From: Enchytraeus crypticus
Lineage: Eukaryota > Annelida > Clitellata > Enchytraeida > Enchytraeidae
Assembly (NCBI GenBank): GCA_905160935.1
Contig: CAJHZI010000481.1
Span: 766,501 to 830,500, forward strand
Direction: 5' to 3'
DNA length: 64,000 nt
How positions within the stretch are numbered: position 1 is the first letter of the stretch; each line of letters starts with the position of its first letter. Position numbers and translations under genes: made by a program. Positions 41,503 through 52,660 of the stretch are shown here, piece after piece. The notes under the pieces are model-generated. The model did no database searches and was not told the DNA's origin. It saw nothing but the letters and a program-made list of their open reading frames with translations.

Positions 41503-42980
41503 CTACAGTGAAAGAAAAGTTTGGCCAGCAGGCTTATGCCTTATGCCTTATATACACGGGCTAGTTGGAGTCGCAGGACATACTCTATGGTAGGCCTAAA
41601 CATGTGCTGGTTTCAGTATCGCTCACGGAATTGAAATTATAACTTTGCGAAGTAAATTATGATAACTTAGAAAACCTTGACTGCCAAACAAAAATTATAT
41701 AATCTGTATCCCTGCCCAGTTAATGTTCTGATCCTATATTGCTACCCTATGTTGCACTGATGGCCATTTATTGATGCTCAGACTCCCTATGGCTTGTTCT
41801 TACAAGCTTTACATGAATCTTAAAATATACCCGCTTATTTTTTTTGTAATAAATTTAATTTTTTTGGTTCTTTCCAATTTTTCGTTCAATTTTGTTGATT
41901 TAGAGTTTAGGGTTAGTGTGAGGTATAAGGTTTTAGATTCTTATATGAATATTTTAGTGTTAGGACTTAGATTTCAACATTATAAAATATCTCCAACGCC
42001 TTTGAGCGCGTCCATATTTAATACTATGTAAACAAACGCCGATGGTTAGTGAGTTTCATACATATAGCCACAAGGTACACTGACATTACTACTTAGTCCA
42101 GAGTGTAGTCAGTTAAACTCAAGGCTATCAATAACAGCTCAGTATGATCTGATTTTTTCAATAAGTTATACCAGTAACGTAATTTCGAGCTTAAAGTTCA
42201 TAAGTTATTCAAAGTAGACTCTTACGACACCAATGCCGTTCCGCCTTCTTCGCTCAGTCGCCACAGATGGTCAATGCCAAAACTAGAGCTATGCTCAATT
42301 TATCTAGATCAGCTCACATCAAATGTAATTCTATGGGAGCTCCAAACCAAAATAGTTCGACGCTAAATCTTGTAATTTACATGATGCTTTGGGTTTCGTT
42401 ACGCGAGTGATTTGATATCCGATGAGTGATAGGGTTTATCGAATAGCCTATATACTCCGAAGTAAATTGGTAGGCTATACAGGATTTCGTTTATTAAATG
42501 AAATCTGACATACTGTTGAATTCTTACAAACATACAAAGAATAATAGGCCTATAGATAGCAATTAGCACATGTAGACATTTGCTACAAAAATCTTAATAA
42601 GAGTCTTTGTATGACTTTCCATGTATGTAGAGCCTAAGCTTACTACAACATTCTTTATTGTTCATACAATATTCTACAGTATATAGTCATTCCAGAGTAT
42701 ATTCATACTGGCTCTGGATTAGGGAATTTGAATTCTGGAGGTAGGCTTCATCATGCTGAGTCCTAATCTCTAAACTAGTGAACAAAATCACAACATCATA
42801 CAATGCCACTGAAACAGTATTAAGTTGAGGTGTCTTCGGAAAGTCCAGCAAACTGTCGTGAATCATAAAAATGATGAATGGAGAAAGAGGTCTCGATATT
42901 AGCGCTCTAGCTGAGACACTATTCTGGACATTAATTATGTGGACATTAGTCCGGCATTCGAAAGAGCTATTGCAATAAAA
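41503..42980. other. Region upstream of the first recognised gene 1 exon
   Basis: No convincing coding exon on either strand. On the minus strand cgtgtatataaggcataagg near 41545-41565 looks like a TATA element about 45 bp before the exon's acceptor, but a first exon reading from there hits a stop, so it is not proposed as the promoter. Confidence 0.4.
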
Positions 42981-42989
42981 TCTCCCTAT

Positions 42990-43040
42990 CTCTCTCTAGT
43001 ATTCTACCAAGCGGCAGGTCCAAGGTCCATACTAATACTC
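42990..43040 (-). mobile_element. Short RTE-like 3' tail
   Basis: Minus strand ggacctgccgcttggtagaa followed by ctagagagagat resembles the RTE tail ggacctgccagtaggcagtg plus GA. Too short for firm assignment. Confidence 0.4.
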
Positions 43041-43451
43041 AGTTATACTCAGAGGTTCTTTTCGCGGCACTTAACAGCTCTCCATAAATCAACCGGCTAA
43101 TCCATTTGCAAAAGATTATCAGTTGCATTTGTGGCCTAGAGCATGAGAATACATGACTAATCAGATGGTCTCTCATTACCCATTAACAAATAATGGTTAT
43201 ATTTTAGATAAAAAGAATTACTCACACAATTAATGAGAACGATTGCATTTTAGCATATACACGTAAACTGTAAGAAAAAACTGCCTTACGGCCACGTTGC
43301 CCATTAGTTGATTGGCAGAAGAGAATCAATTGACTGACGGTCATCAACAACAAAACGTGAAGTTTCTTCAGATTCATTCTTGCACTGGCTGGCTTCTGAA
43401 ATATCTAAAGAGCATTTTAGTAGAACCAATTTATTTTGTAAATATAATATT

Positions 43452-43514
43452 AAATCTCTCTCTCTCTCTCTGTTTCAGTGCACAGCCTTCTGGCAGGACC
43501 ATGTTATATAACGC
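43452..43514 (-). mobile_element. RTE 3' tail, part 1 (split by a hAT insertion)
   Basis: CT repeat and gtgcacagccttctggcagg / accatgttatataacgc are the reverse complement of the RTE tail (ataacgcctccac side continues at 45312). The tail is interrupted exactly at the hAT element's target duplication. Confidence 0.75.
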
Positions 43515-43896
43515 CAGTGTTGTATAGTAACCCAGTAAAAATACTTCGTTACAAGTATAAAGTACTCAACCGATACTTTACTTGTAACGAAGTAGCCAAT
43601 TTGCCTGGGTCCTCTGTAATTGTAACGAAGTAAATTTTATAGTAATTTTTAATTTGACTTTTAATACGTGGAACTGAAAATGTCGCGTTACTTTTGCAAA
43701 CATTGGATATGTCAATCGCCAATTTTTTTAAATACCTAGCGAATAAGCGAAATATCATAGCCACCTGTTTTTAGTTTGATTTTTGTAAAAGCAGTATGAC
43801 GTAGATCAAAGGTTTTGATATCGACCTAGGCTTACTGTACATTGACCTACGTCATTTAAATAATTATGCTTTGAAATTTCTTCTCATAGTATAGAT

Positions 43897-44121
43897 CAGT
43901 GGTACCCAACCTGCTTATCCCAAGACAACTCCATATTTTCCCTTCAGGTGGCGACCCCTCAGCTTTTTTAGCAGTCTTCTTCTTTATTAATGTTAAAAGT
44001 CATGTAGCGGCTATTTCTTTTAGCCTAGAGAAGTGAAAAATAATGCTGAGAATCTAGCCATACAGATATCTAGCTCTCTTTCTCTCTCTCTTTCCCTCTC
44101 TCTCTCTCTCTCTGTATATAT

Positions 44122-44154
<33 letters not shown>

Positions 44155-44473
44155 TATCACTAATCTCTGGATGGAGACGTTGTGATTTTACTGCCACTTT
44201 ACTGCTCGAAAAATTGGAAATTGGCTGCCGGCACTATAAAATGTTTAAAGCAGGCATTAGTTGATATTGCGGCTAAAGCCACAGTGATGATGTATGTTGC
44301 GATTTAGTTATATATTGTGCTGATAGTTGTGAAATTGTGCTTTTTTATTGTAGAAATTACTAACAGGCAGCTACTATGATTTGGTGACCACCAAATCATA
44401 GTAGCTGCCTGTTAGTAATTTCTACAATAACACTGAATCAAGATGTTCGCGACCCACGTGTTGATAACCCTTA
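43897..44473. mobile_element. Possible second hAT-like element nested in the first
   Basis: Starts cagtggtacccaacctgctt with gcgacccctc downstream, and ends gcgacccacgtgttgataac, which in reverse complement is similar to the start. This is a recurring hAT end type. Target duplications are not clear. Confidence 0.4.
44345..44430. repeat. Perfect 42-bp inverted repeat with 2-bp loop
   Basis: Left arm 44345-44386, loop ac, right arm 44389-44430; I matched all 42 positions. It would form a perfect 42-bp hairpin. It lies within the nested hAT region. Confidence 0.93.
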
Positions 44474-45311
44474 TGTAGTTGATTTACGAGTATAAATTTC
44501 AAAGCTTAATTATACAAATAAAGCCTTTGATCTACTACATACAGCGTTAATTATAGAAATAGAGCCTTTGAACTACTTCATACAGCCGTACCTGCCGCCT
44601 TTGTCGACTAATTAAGGCTAACGTTAAATGCGCCTTAAAGTTTAGCATAAACTTACAATATTAGAAAGTATGATTGGATAAGGGTGTCTGTAGTGTCTTG
44701 TTCATGTAGTTTTTGATGGATTGATGATTATATGAAATCTGTCTTCAAAGATTTAGGCGAAGTAGAAGTTTATAGTAACATTTAAACAGTCAGCAACCAA
44801 GACCTCGAAAAGTTAAGAATAAATTTGGAACTAAATAAATGTTATATTTATAAAAAAACTTATTTTCTGGAAAATTCTTCCCATTACGGATTCTAGAAAC
44901 AACCATAATTTGCACCCTTCTCTTTCTATCTCTCTCTCTCTCTCTCTCTCTCTCATACTCAAGACGTTATCTCTCAATAAAAGGCGCACCAAGTCTGTCT
45001 TCCGATTCACATGCAGTGTTTGACCAGGAAGTTTTTCGTTTATATCATAATGTATGCATATATATATTTCATCAATTTTCTGATAATACTAGTATTGGTC
45101 AAAACATATTCAATGTATATATTTTGTTTCTTTAAAAAAGTATGAGTACTTTTACTTTTTACTCAAAAGTACTACTTTTTTGACGAGTACTTTGTACTTG
45201 TTACTTAAATAAAATTCTGATCAAGTACTTTATACATTTACTTTTACCAACCATTTTTTTACTTCTACTTAAAGTATTGTGCTGAGTACTTCTTACAACA
45301 CTGTTTAACGC

Positions 45312-45345
45312 CTCCACTATTCTCTTTCTTTCGTTTTACTTAGCA
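45312..45345 (-). mobile_element. RTE 3' tail, part 2
   Basis: ctccactattctctttcttt continues the reverse-complemented RTE tail begun at 43452-43514 (compare gaagagtggaggcg near 12700). Confidence 0.65.
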
Positions 45346-48300
45346 TTTTCATATGAACAGGCTAAATATTAATTTTTTGTAAAATGTTATTTGGAATATT
45401 TAAGAATAGGAATTATTAGAATAAATATTTAAGAATGTATTTAGAATAACTACTCTATATAACATTCGGCAAAATAAACAGTACAAATTTAATATTTATT
45501 TAACATTCATAAAACAAACCAGCAGCCCAGTAGCGTGGCTTTTTGAGTAGGGGGATATTCGGGGGAGCAGACTGTGGCGCAAACGGAAAAAATAGGCTTA
45601 AATATCTTTTTACTACTGCCCTCCGCCATGGCTACTACAGTGGGCACATATTGAGTAGTACCCCACTAGTTTATCCCCCATCTATACTTACAATACAGTC
45701 AAGAGTGCAGGTATAAACGCAATTTTTGTGGGGGATATGTTCAGTGGCGGACTACAGGTAGAGTAGATGAAAAGGGTTGGGTACGGGAAAGAAGGCGACT
45801 GCAAGCACCCTATCCAAAGGAACTTTTTTAAAGATAGTGAGAAAACTCGTGGATTTTCAGAGCATTTTATAGTGAATACAGTAGACAATTTTTCTTTTGT
45901 GAATTAGCCATTAAAAGCCTTTTCAATTATAGGCCTATACGATCATCATATCAGTCCAATAAGTATAAAGCAGTCTTGATCATAACTCATCAGACTGAAT
46001 ATTGAAAAGTGTACAGTGTGTATATTGCAATAGGCCTACAGTAGAAAACGCTACAGGCCTGTAAACCAGTCAATATTATTATCTAATATGTCAAAAATAT
46101 TCAAGAAAAAATTTAACTGATAAATACTGATGTAGGAGTGAAAGTAAAAAATTATAGTAAAGGTTTCAAATAGCCTACATTTAGACATAATGCAAGAGAG
46201 TAGTGAACCTCATTCTTCTGCAACTAGTGGCAAATGTTATTCTCTTAACTTCTAGTAGTTGCCATTGAAACCTTAATAAGAATGGATCTGACTCTATCTT
46301 AGTAATCAAATAATTTTTCGGAAAAGTATAGATTCAAACAGCTAACATGAAATATAAGCAACTAAGTAGAATGTTTTCAGTATTTCGCAGAATAGGATAA
46401 GGATTTTATGATAATTTCTACTCCTCAGATAGTTTAGAATAATATATGAGCAACACACAAGCATAATTTTAGGAAATCTGTAAAACATGCGAAATATTTT
46501 AACGTTAGGCCTACTACAGGTCATACAGTACACAAATTATATAATCTTACTAATTTGTTAAAAAAGGCTAATCTAAAGAATAAATGAATTAATTAAGATT
46601 AATTAATTGAGATTAATTGTGCTAACGAAACAAAAATCAAAATTTTAATACTGTAAAGCTAGTACAAGATTTTAAGACCATTGCGTACTGTTCAAATGTT
46701 ATGGTTTAGTAATTAACAGTGTACTTACTACATGTATATTGCGTATATCGAGAAGTTCCAAAACAAGCTAAAATTATATTAGAAAACTATAATTTCACAC
46801 CCAGTTATACCGTCTATTCGACACAAGTCTGTGAATTATGGCAATGTGGTCATTTTATATAGTGTCATTTTATATCCAGTCATTTTATATAGACCTATCC
46901 ATCTGTAATCTCTTTGAAATATCAATATTACATTTTATCTATTTTATGGTCAATTATGATTCTGGCTATGGCTGAAATTTTGGAACTTGATATCATTAAA
47001 ACGCGAATGCTTCATTGCTTTAATCTATCAACTTAATTAATATCAAATACTATCCCTACGACTACCGTTAAGGAAAGTAAATCCTTACAACAATTTTCAG
47101 AAATAGTCAAGTAACATATATTGTCTTTGAAAACTAAAAACAGTTAAATTAGGCCTATATAAGTCTAATTATGACGGCAAGCAGCAGAACTCTTAAATGA
47201 GAAACGTTTAAGTAGGAAAGAGCAAAGATGGCAGCAACAATTGCAATACGATTAGAGTGATGTTTACCGCGAAAGAATCGAACATTGAGCTCCGTAAACA
47301 TGGGTGTCTTCTTATATGGATAATTCCATACTACAAGGCAAATAAAGGTGATTTAACCATTAAGATAGCAACCAACAGTAATATTTTGATTAATAGCTAT
47401 TGAGAAAAGGTCTTTAATAGCTATGATACAACTTTTAGGTAATTATCTGTCACACCCGAGTAACGTTTATCCCAGCTTTGGATAAGATGGGTTCGAAATT
47501 GTAGTAACATACATGTATACTTAGTATAAATTTTATCCTCATCTGTTGAAATTATCCTTATATTAGAAATAATTAATAAATAATTAAGGCTTCAATTAAT
47601 ATCATAAAGGACCAGATTAGACTATCAAATGTTACTGACAAACAGAATTAATCAACAGCAATTAATATAGAATTAAATGAAATTAGAATACTTTTACTGA
47701 TTAGGGAAAGGATATGCGGCATATTGGGAAACGAATTAACAATTTGCTCACTGCAGTAGTGGAAAGCTTAGCTCTAGAAATTGTGTTAGTATGCAGTTAG
47801 AAAATGATTTGGAGATGCCGTAGAATTACACTGGAATTAAGCGTTACAAATCGTGAAATTAAGCTAAGATATTAGACCGTGTCCTCCTCAAATTCTCTTC
47901 AAGGGAACTAATTAAAGTATTGAAGATAGACGATTTTCCATATTTTACAATTAAGGAACTAAGCTCAATTTACAACTATCTATTATTAAAATAACATGCT
48001 CGAAATTAATTGGTTGAATGACTTTTTAAAGTCATTTTATTTAATATTTTTTAAAGACTAAAACTGGAACGACGCGAAAGGAATAAAGTAGCCTGCATCA
48101 TGTTATATGTTTCACAGGCACCTGTGTTACTTAATCTCTATGCAATTGTCAGCAGATTATGTAATGTGCTATTACGAATGCTGGTATTAAATATGCATAA
48201 ATAGTCAAACTATGAAAATATGAATAGGACTTATATTAAAATTAGTTCAGGATATGCTATAAGAATTTTGTTTTTGACAAAACTGTATTTTCTTAGATTA

Positions 48301-48700
48301 AGTACAGAAACAATAGGGTACATATAAAAAATGCATTGAAAAACGCATGCAATTTTACCGACCATGAAATTGGGGCGGATATATGATTATGAAGAGCACA
48401 ATTGACGACTATGAGAATCAACGATTCTGATTGGCTCGTGAGTGTAGCCTCGATCAACGCTTATGACCAGGTGACAGGCTACAGAATTTCTTTTTAGTTC
48501 AATTCTGAACTCGGGCTTCTGACAGATTAGGCTTACTTGCTGAACTGGTCTGAATATAATTCTTGAAGAATTATTGCGGAAAACACATAAACTAGTAGAT
48601 CTCATAGAAGCTTTTGAATGGCTGATTGAATTCGATAGAAAGCTGTTCCACTACACCTTCTATTGGTCGGTGATAGTTTGAATGACAAAAATTTGAATTT
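45346..48700. other. Intergenic stretch without recognised features
   Basis: About 3.3 kb, AT-rich, with short random open frames on both strands, none with domain-like sequence. I see no RNA gene or mobile element core. An undetected first exon of gene 1 could lie here. Confidence 0.45.
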
Positions 48701-48719
48701 TGAGTTTTTTCTCAGAGTA

Positions 48720-49255
48720 AGTGTTCTCCACGGGATTTACAGATTTGTGTGTGAATTTGTCTTCTAAACCCTCTATAGGTCGGTTAGACTAGCAACACAT
48801 AAAAATCTCATATCCGATGAAAATATAATTCCTGAATTTTACAGGAAGCTCAAATTGCTAGAATTGAATATAGGAAAGCGTTTTCTCGTAAATTCAGGTT
48901 AATAGCTGCATTTCACCATTTTTTGTTGGCAGCCAAGATAAAAGTCAGAATATTGCAGTCAGAAGCGATGATAGAAGGCAGAAGTCAGAAGATAGAAGTC
49001 TGAAGTAAGAAGAATAAAACACTGAAATTCTGGGAAGAACGCTAATTTTCTAGTTGTCAACTCTAGATAAGCGTTTCCCTTTTAGATTTCAGCCAGGCGA
49101 CAGCAAATCCTGAATTCCACGAAAATCGCAATTTACTAATTGCTTATTCTAGTTAAAGCATCTTTTCTACAGATTCAGGTAAACGACTGTAAAATAACAC
49201 TCTCATGTTAACAGTCAGAAGAAATAAGACAGAAGTTAGAAGATAAAAGAAAACG
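48720..49255. repeat. Degenerate tandem repeat, about three units
   Basis: Recurring order of motifs: a TCCTGAATTTTACAGG-like block, an AAATTGCTAGAATTGAATA-like block, GCGTTTTCTCG-like, ATTCAGGTTAA-like, then a GTCAGAAGATAGAAG purine run. Units start near 48825, 49020 and 49110 and are strongly diverged. Confidence 0.45.
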
Positions 49256-49504
49256 GGAAAGTATCAAATAACCTTTATAGACGAGAAGTGTCTTGAAGCC
49301 ATAACTCATTGTCTTATTTCTATCTTATCTTATTTTGAACTTTATAAGATATAGCCTACTTAACTGACTAATTTAGATACATTTATTTAAAGGCATACTC
49401 TTGTAATTTAATTCTGCATAGTTATCGTTTTACGTTCTGTTATATTTAATGTCGTACTTTAATTCTTTAGATTATATCGTGTTTCTTAGTTGATAATAAT
49501 ATAT

Positions 49505-50275
49505 TCTTTTATTGTCGTTCAGTCTGACAACCGCTGAAAAGTACAGAAAAGTACAGTTCAGTTACAGTACAGAAATTCCAACAGACACAGCATAACAAGT
49601 TACAGATATAGCTTAAATAGGTTAGATATAAGACATGAAACTAACAATTTTTTTCGATAACATTTACCACATGTATATTACATTACATAAATCAATGGCT
49701 TATATTATTCATAATTACCATATAGGGCGTACTGTACTATGAGTAAAGAAGTATTTTTTTTATTCATTAAATAACAAGCATCATCTAGAATCATACAGGT
49801 AATGCAGTTTTTATCGCTCAGGCTCCTTCGTTTTATTGGATGGGAAAAGCATCTCCTAGCAGCATTTCTTCGGGTTGGGTAGTTATGATTGTTTTGTGGA
49901 GGTAACAAATGCGCCAGTAAATGTGCAGGGTTGTTACAGATTATGTTCTGGGTTGTTGGCTTGAGAAGATTATTGTAAGCAGAGTTACATAGATCATCTA
50001 ATTAGACTCATTACAGTAGAATCCAGCTCTCCTTGCCTTTTTAAAAAGGTTTCAAGACGGGTTCTCTCTTCAGCATTTGTAAAGCCCCACCAAAACTGGG
50101 AGGCATACAGAAGCTTAGAGAGTGTGGAGGCTTGAAAGACTCTTTGAAGAAGAGCATTGCCTGCCAAACCTTTACTATGTAACGAATAGAGAGCAAAAAT
50201 GTTTCTCGAACACAAGCTAATGATACTTGTGATGTGAGCAGAAAAAGAAGAGCTATTAGATACTATGACACCTAA
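49505..50275 (-). mobile_element. LINE fragment, reverse transcriptase C-terminus
   Basis: Minus strand reads LGVIVSNSSSFSAHITSI, RNIFALYSLHSKGLAGNALL, VFQASTLSKLLYASQFWWGF, AEERTRLETFLKR, then in another frame LLPPQNNHNYPTRRNA and SLSDKNCITCMIL. This is the after-palm region of a CR1/I-type LINE. The right border touches an RTE tail fragment at 50279. Confidence 0.75.
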
Positions 50276-50278
50276 GAA

Positions 50279-50335
50279 GCAGGCCGAGATTAGGTATGTT
50301 AGATAAATTAAAGATCCATTCATATGTGATAATGA
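50279..50335 (+). mobile_element. RTE 3' tail fragment
   Basis: gcaggccgagattaggtatg ... ttaaagatccattcatatgt matches the segment after [13 protein letters not shown] in the full-length RTE copy. Confidence 0.65.
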
Positions 50336-50679
50336 ATCGTTTAAAGCATAAACTATCTATCTTTTGTGTCAATATATTAATTTAGCAAGAATTAATAGGA
50401 ATTAAACACAAATAGCACACATGATATAAATTACTAAATTTTGAAAGTATAGACATGAATTCTGTTCATAGCAGCTTCAGTCTCGTTGATTTAGCCTCTA
50501 ACTGGCTATATGAGCAAGAGATCCTTGGGTCCTCCAGATTAATACCGCCGAAGCATGAAGAGTTGCAAAAATCGAATCCACCACTCCATTTCCAGACTCT
50601 TATAACGGACAGAGGATTGAAGAACCCAATAACTGGCACACGAAGTGGGGCAAAAACTTCTACCCAAGGGGGAACCCAA
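50336..50679. other. Unassigned 340 bp between RTE pieces
   Basis: Both strands are open for about 75-95 codons here, but the predicted peptides resemble nothing I know. Probably an older element or spacer. Confidence 0.35.
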
Positions 50680-50845
50680 TAATACCATACTTGGAAGGAA
50701 ATAGAGGCAGAAGCAGGCCGAGATAAGCTTATATGATTTAAAGATCCATTCACCTGTGGACATGAAGAGGAAAAAGGAACATAGAGAAGAGTGGAAACGC
50801 TACAGGCTAGGGCCCTGCCAGTAGGCAGTGCACTAAGAGAGAGAT
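50680..50845 (+). mobile_element. RTE 3' tail ending in GA repeat
   Basis: gaggcagaagcaggccgaga, then gaagagtggaaacgctac, gccagtaggcagtgcactaa and gagagagat, as in the 3' end of 9658-12762. Confidence 0.75.
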
Positions 50846-52445
50846 ACCATGTTTACCTTGAGGATGGCGCATTTACGATAGCCATACTTATTTTGACTCA
50901 TTCACTTTAATTTACGGTTGACATGAGAAATCTTATTTTTAGTCAGTTCTTTAATTCAAAAACTTTAAAACAGGGGAACTATCAGTGCCTCTGTCGCTAA
51001 ATGGAATTTTTTTTCAAAAAAATTGACTACTCGCAGGCCTACATCAAAATATAATTATAAAAGTTTTACTCTTGGATCTGCTCTACCGGGATTCACACAA
51101 CCGTTGACATAGCCATTTTTAAGTACATGATTTTACTTGTCGTGTTACACTCCAAGACATTTTACTTTTACTTTTATTAGGCACAACAAGACGGGTTGGC
51201 AACCCTGCAAGCGTCACCATAAACAATGCATGGCACACTTAGTAATATCATATAGCAAGTCTTGGTGTCTATTAATTTTCTAAAGATATGGAACCCACGA
51301 AGCTGTCGAGGCATTCATTGGCACGAAATACGTTGAAAAAAATTGTGAAGAAAAAGTTCTAATGATTGAAAAAACTAAAGGATTAAAACTAAGTATTAAA
51401 AAACTAAAAATACTTTAAAGTGGTTTCTAAAGATCTAAAATAGGATCTTACAAAATGTACAGAGTAACCTAAAACCTCTAGAGGTATTTTTCCGTGATTT
51501 TAGGAAGAAAATCGTGAATATACATATGTGGATATCAATGTAGATATATAGGCATAATTGATGATAAATATTTCATATTTTAGCAGAAAAGCCTTAGTTT
51601 TCAGAAAGTGTTAAATTGAGTACATCTCATATTCTCTCTTATTTTTGTTTCCAGAAATATTTAAAAAATTAGGCACGTTGCCATCAAGTTTAGCTAAGCA
51701 ATGCGAACATGTTGATTTACATATGCCTATTTATGACAAATTGCCTAAAAATGAAAAAATATAAAATAGCCTATAAATGACAAATTTTACCTCGTGCAAA
51801 AATGAAAAATAAAGCTGTTGTCGTCAAATTGTTTATCTCATTATAATTGTAATCGTAAATTCACGGTGCTATTCGGATTCCCCGTTACATTATGCATTGT
51901 TCTCCGTAATATAAAGTTTCACTACCTATAGGAGCAGCTTTCAGAAGTGTGCGATCAGCTACATATACGTTTTGGATATAATATTATGCTTTAAATTAAC
52001 TTTCTTATATTCTCAACTGATTCGACATTAATGTATGGCAGTAAACAAATATAATAAAGTTAATTGAGAGCCGTTTAAGTAATTAAAATCCGTGCAAGCA
52101 ATACAAAATTGATATAATCTACAAATACACAGCTTAGAGCAAGGAATAAACAATATTTAGAGAGTTAATAATACAAAAGAGTAAACATGTGTTAGTAATA
52201 AATGTTAGAAAAGGGTAAGTTAAACGAATAAGTGCAACACCTCTTTGTAGCACAAGTGTACATATTGAAAGCGACGAACTGGTGAGATTTCGTACTAGTG
52301 TTCTCTGATTTCTCTTACAAGCACGCTATTAACCTAGCTACTTATCAGGACATAAGTAGCAACTATTATTTATATTTCAAAGTAATAGTCGGTGCTTCTA
52401 TCATTACAGTGTTCATCAATCCCAGTACACGAGTACTCTATCAAA
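50846..52445. other. Downstream of gene 2, no recognised features
   Basis: About 1.6 kb following the gene 2 stop (in its direction of transcription). It should hold the 3' UTR and poly(A) site of gene 2, but I could not pick a convincing signal. Confidence 0.4.
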
Positions 52446-52660
52446 TCACATTTTCTCGTTTTTTGAAGAATCTTTATCAAACTCGGCTTCATCGAAAGAG
52501 AAACTTGGGTTGTCCACTGCTAGCTTGTTGTTGAGGTTCTTGGATTCGGGAGACAAGTTTATCAAGGGTAGATCCAGTGGACTGCATAGAGTCGAATATT
52601 CATTACCAGCCGCACTCTCCTGCCTCCGATGATTTAGAACTTGAATTTGTGAAACAATAT
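52446..52660 (-). CDS. Terminal cytoplasmic exon of gene 2
   Basis: Entered in phase 1 (AG then AT-ATT-GTT), stop TGA at 52446-52448. Encodes [57 protein letters not shown] and a polar end [13 protein letters not shown] followed by FDEAEF resembles NPxF/NPxY-type adaptor-binding and acidic sorting motifs; that role is inferred. The open frame continues upstream into the intron, where pyrimidine-rich sequence translates as a false hydrophobic stretch. Confidence 0.82.

Larger units (their letters stand above)
43515..45303. mobile_element. Non-autonomous hAT DNA transposon
   Basis: Begins cagtgttgtatagtaa and ends in the inverted counterpart ttcttacaacactg, the terminal pattern of many hAT elements, with subterminal AGTACTT-rich sequence at both ends. 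The target site duplication is tataacgc (43507-43514) versus tttaacgc (45304-45311), 7 of 8 bases matching. It sits inside an RTE 3' tail, which reads through when the element and one duplicate are removed. No transposase frame seen. Internal CT/TA repeats at 44078-44158 and a long palindrome at 44345-44430. Confidence 0.8.

Noticed and set aside
41545-41565. TATA box of gene 1
   Set aside because: It is only about 45 bp from an internal acceptor, the frame is closed by a stop just downstream of it, and no initiation codon follows.
44345-44430. Pre-miRNA
   Set aside because: Perfect 42-bp complementarity with a 2-base loop is not the bulged stem and larger loop typical of animal pre-miRNAs.
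50455-50763. Overlapping open frames on both strands
   Set aside because: No recognisable protein, and they run into an RTE tail; no splice context either.
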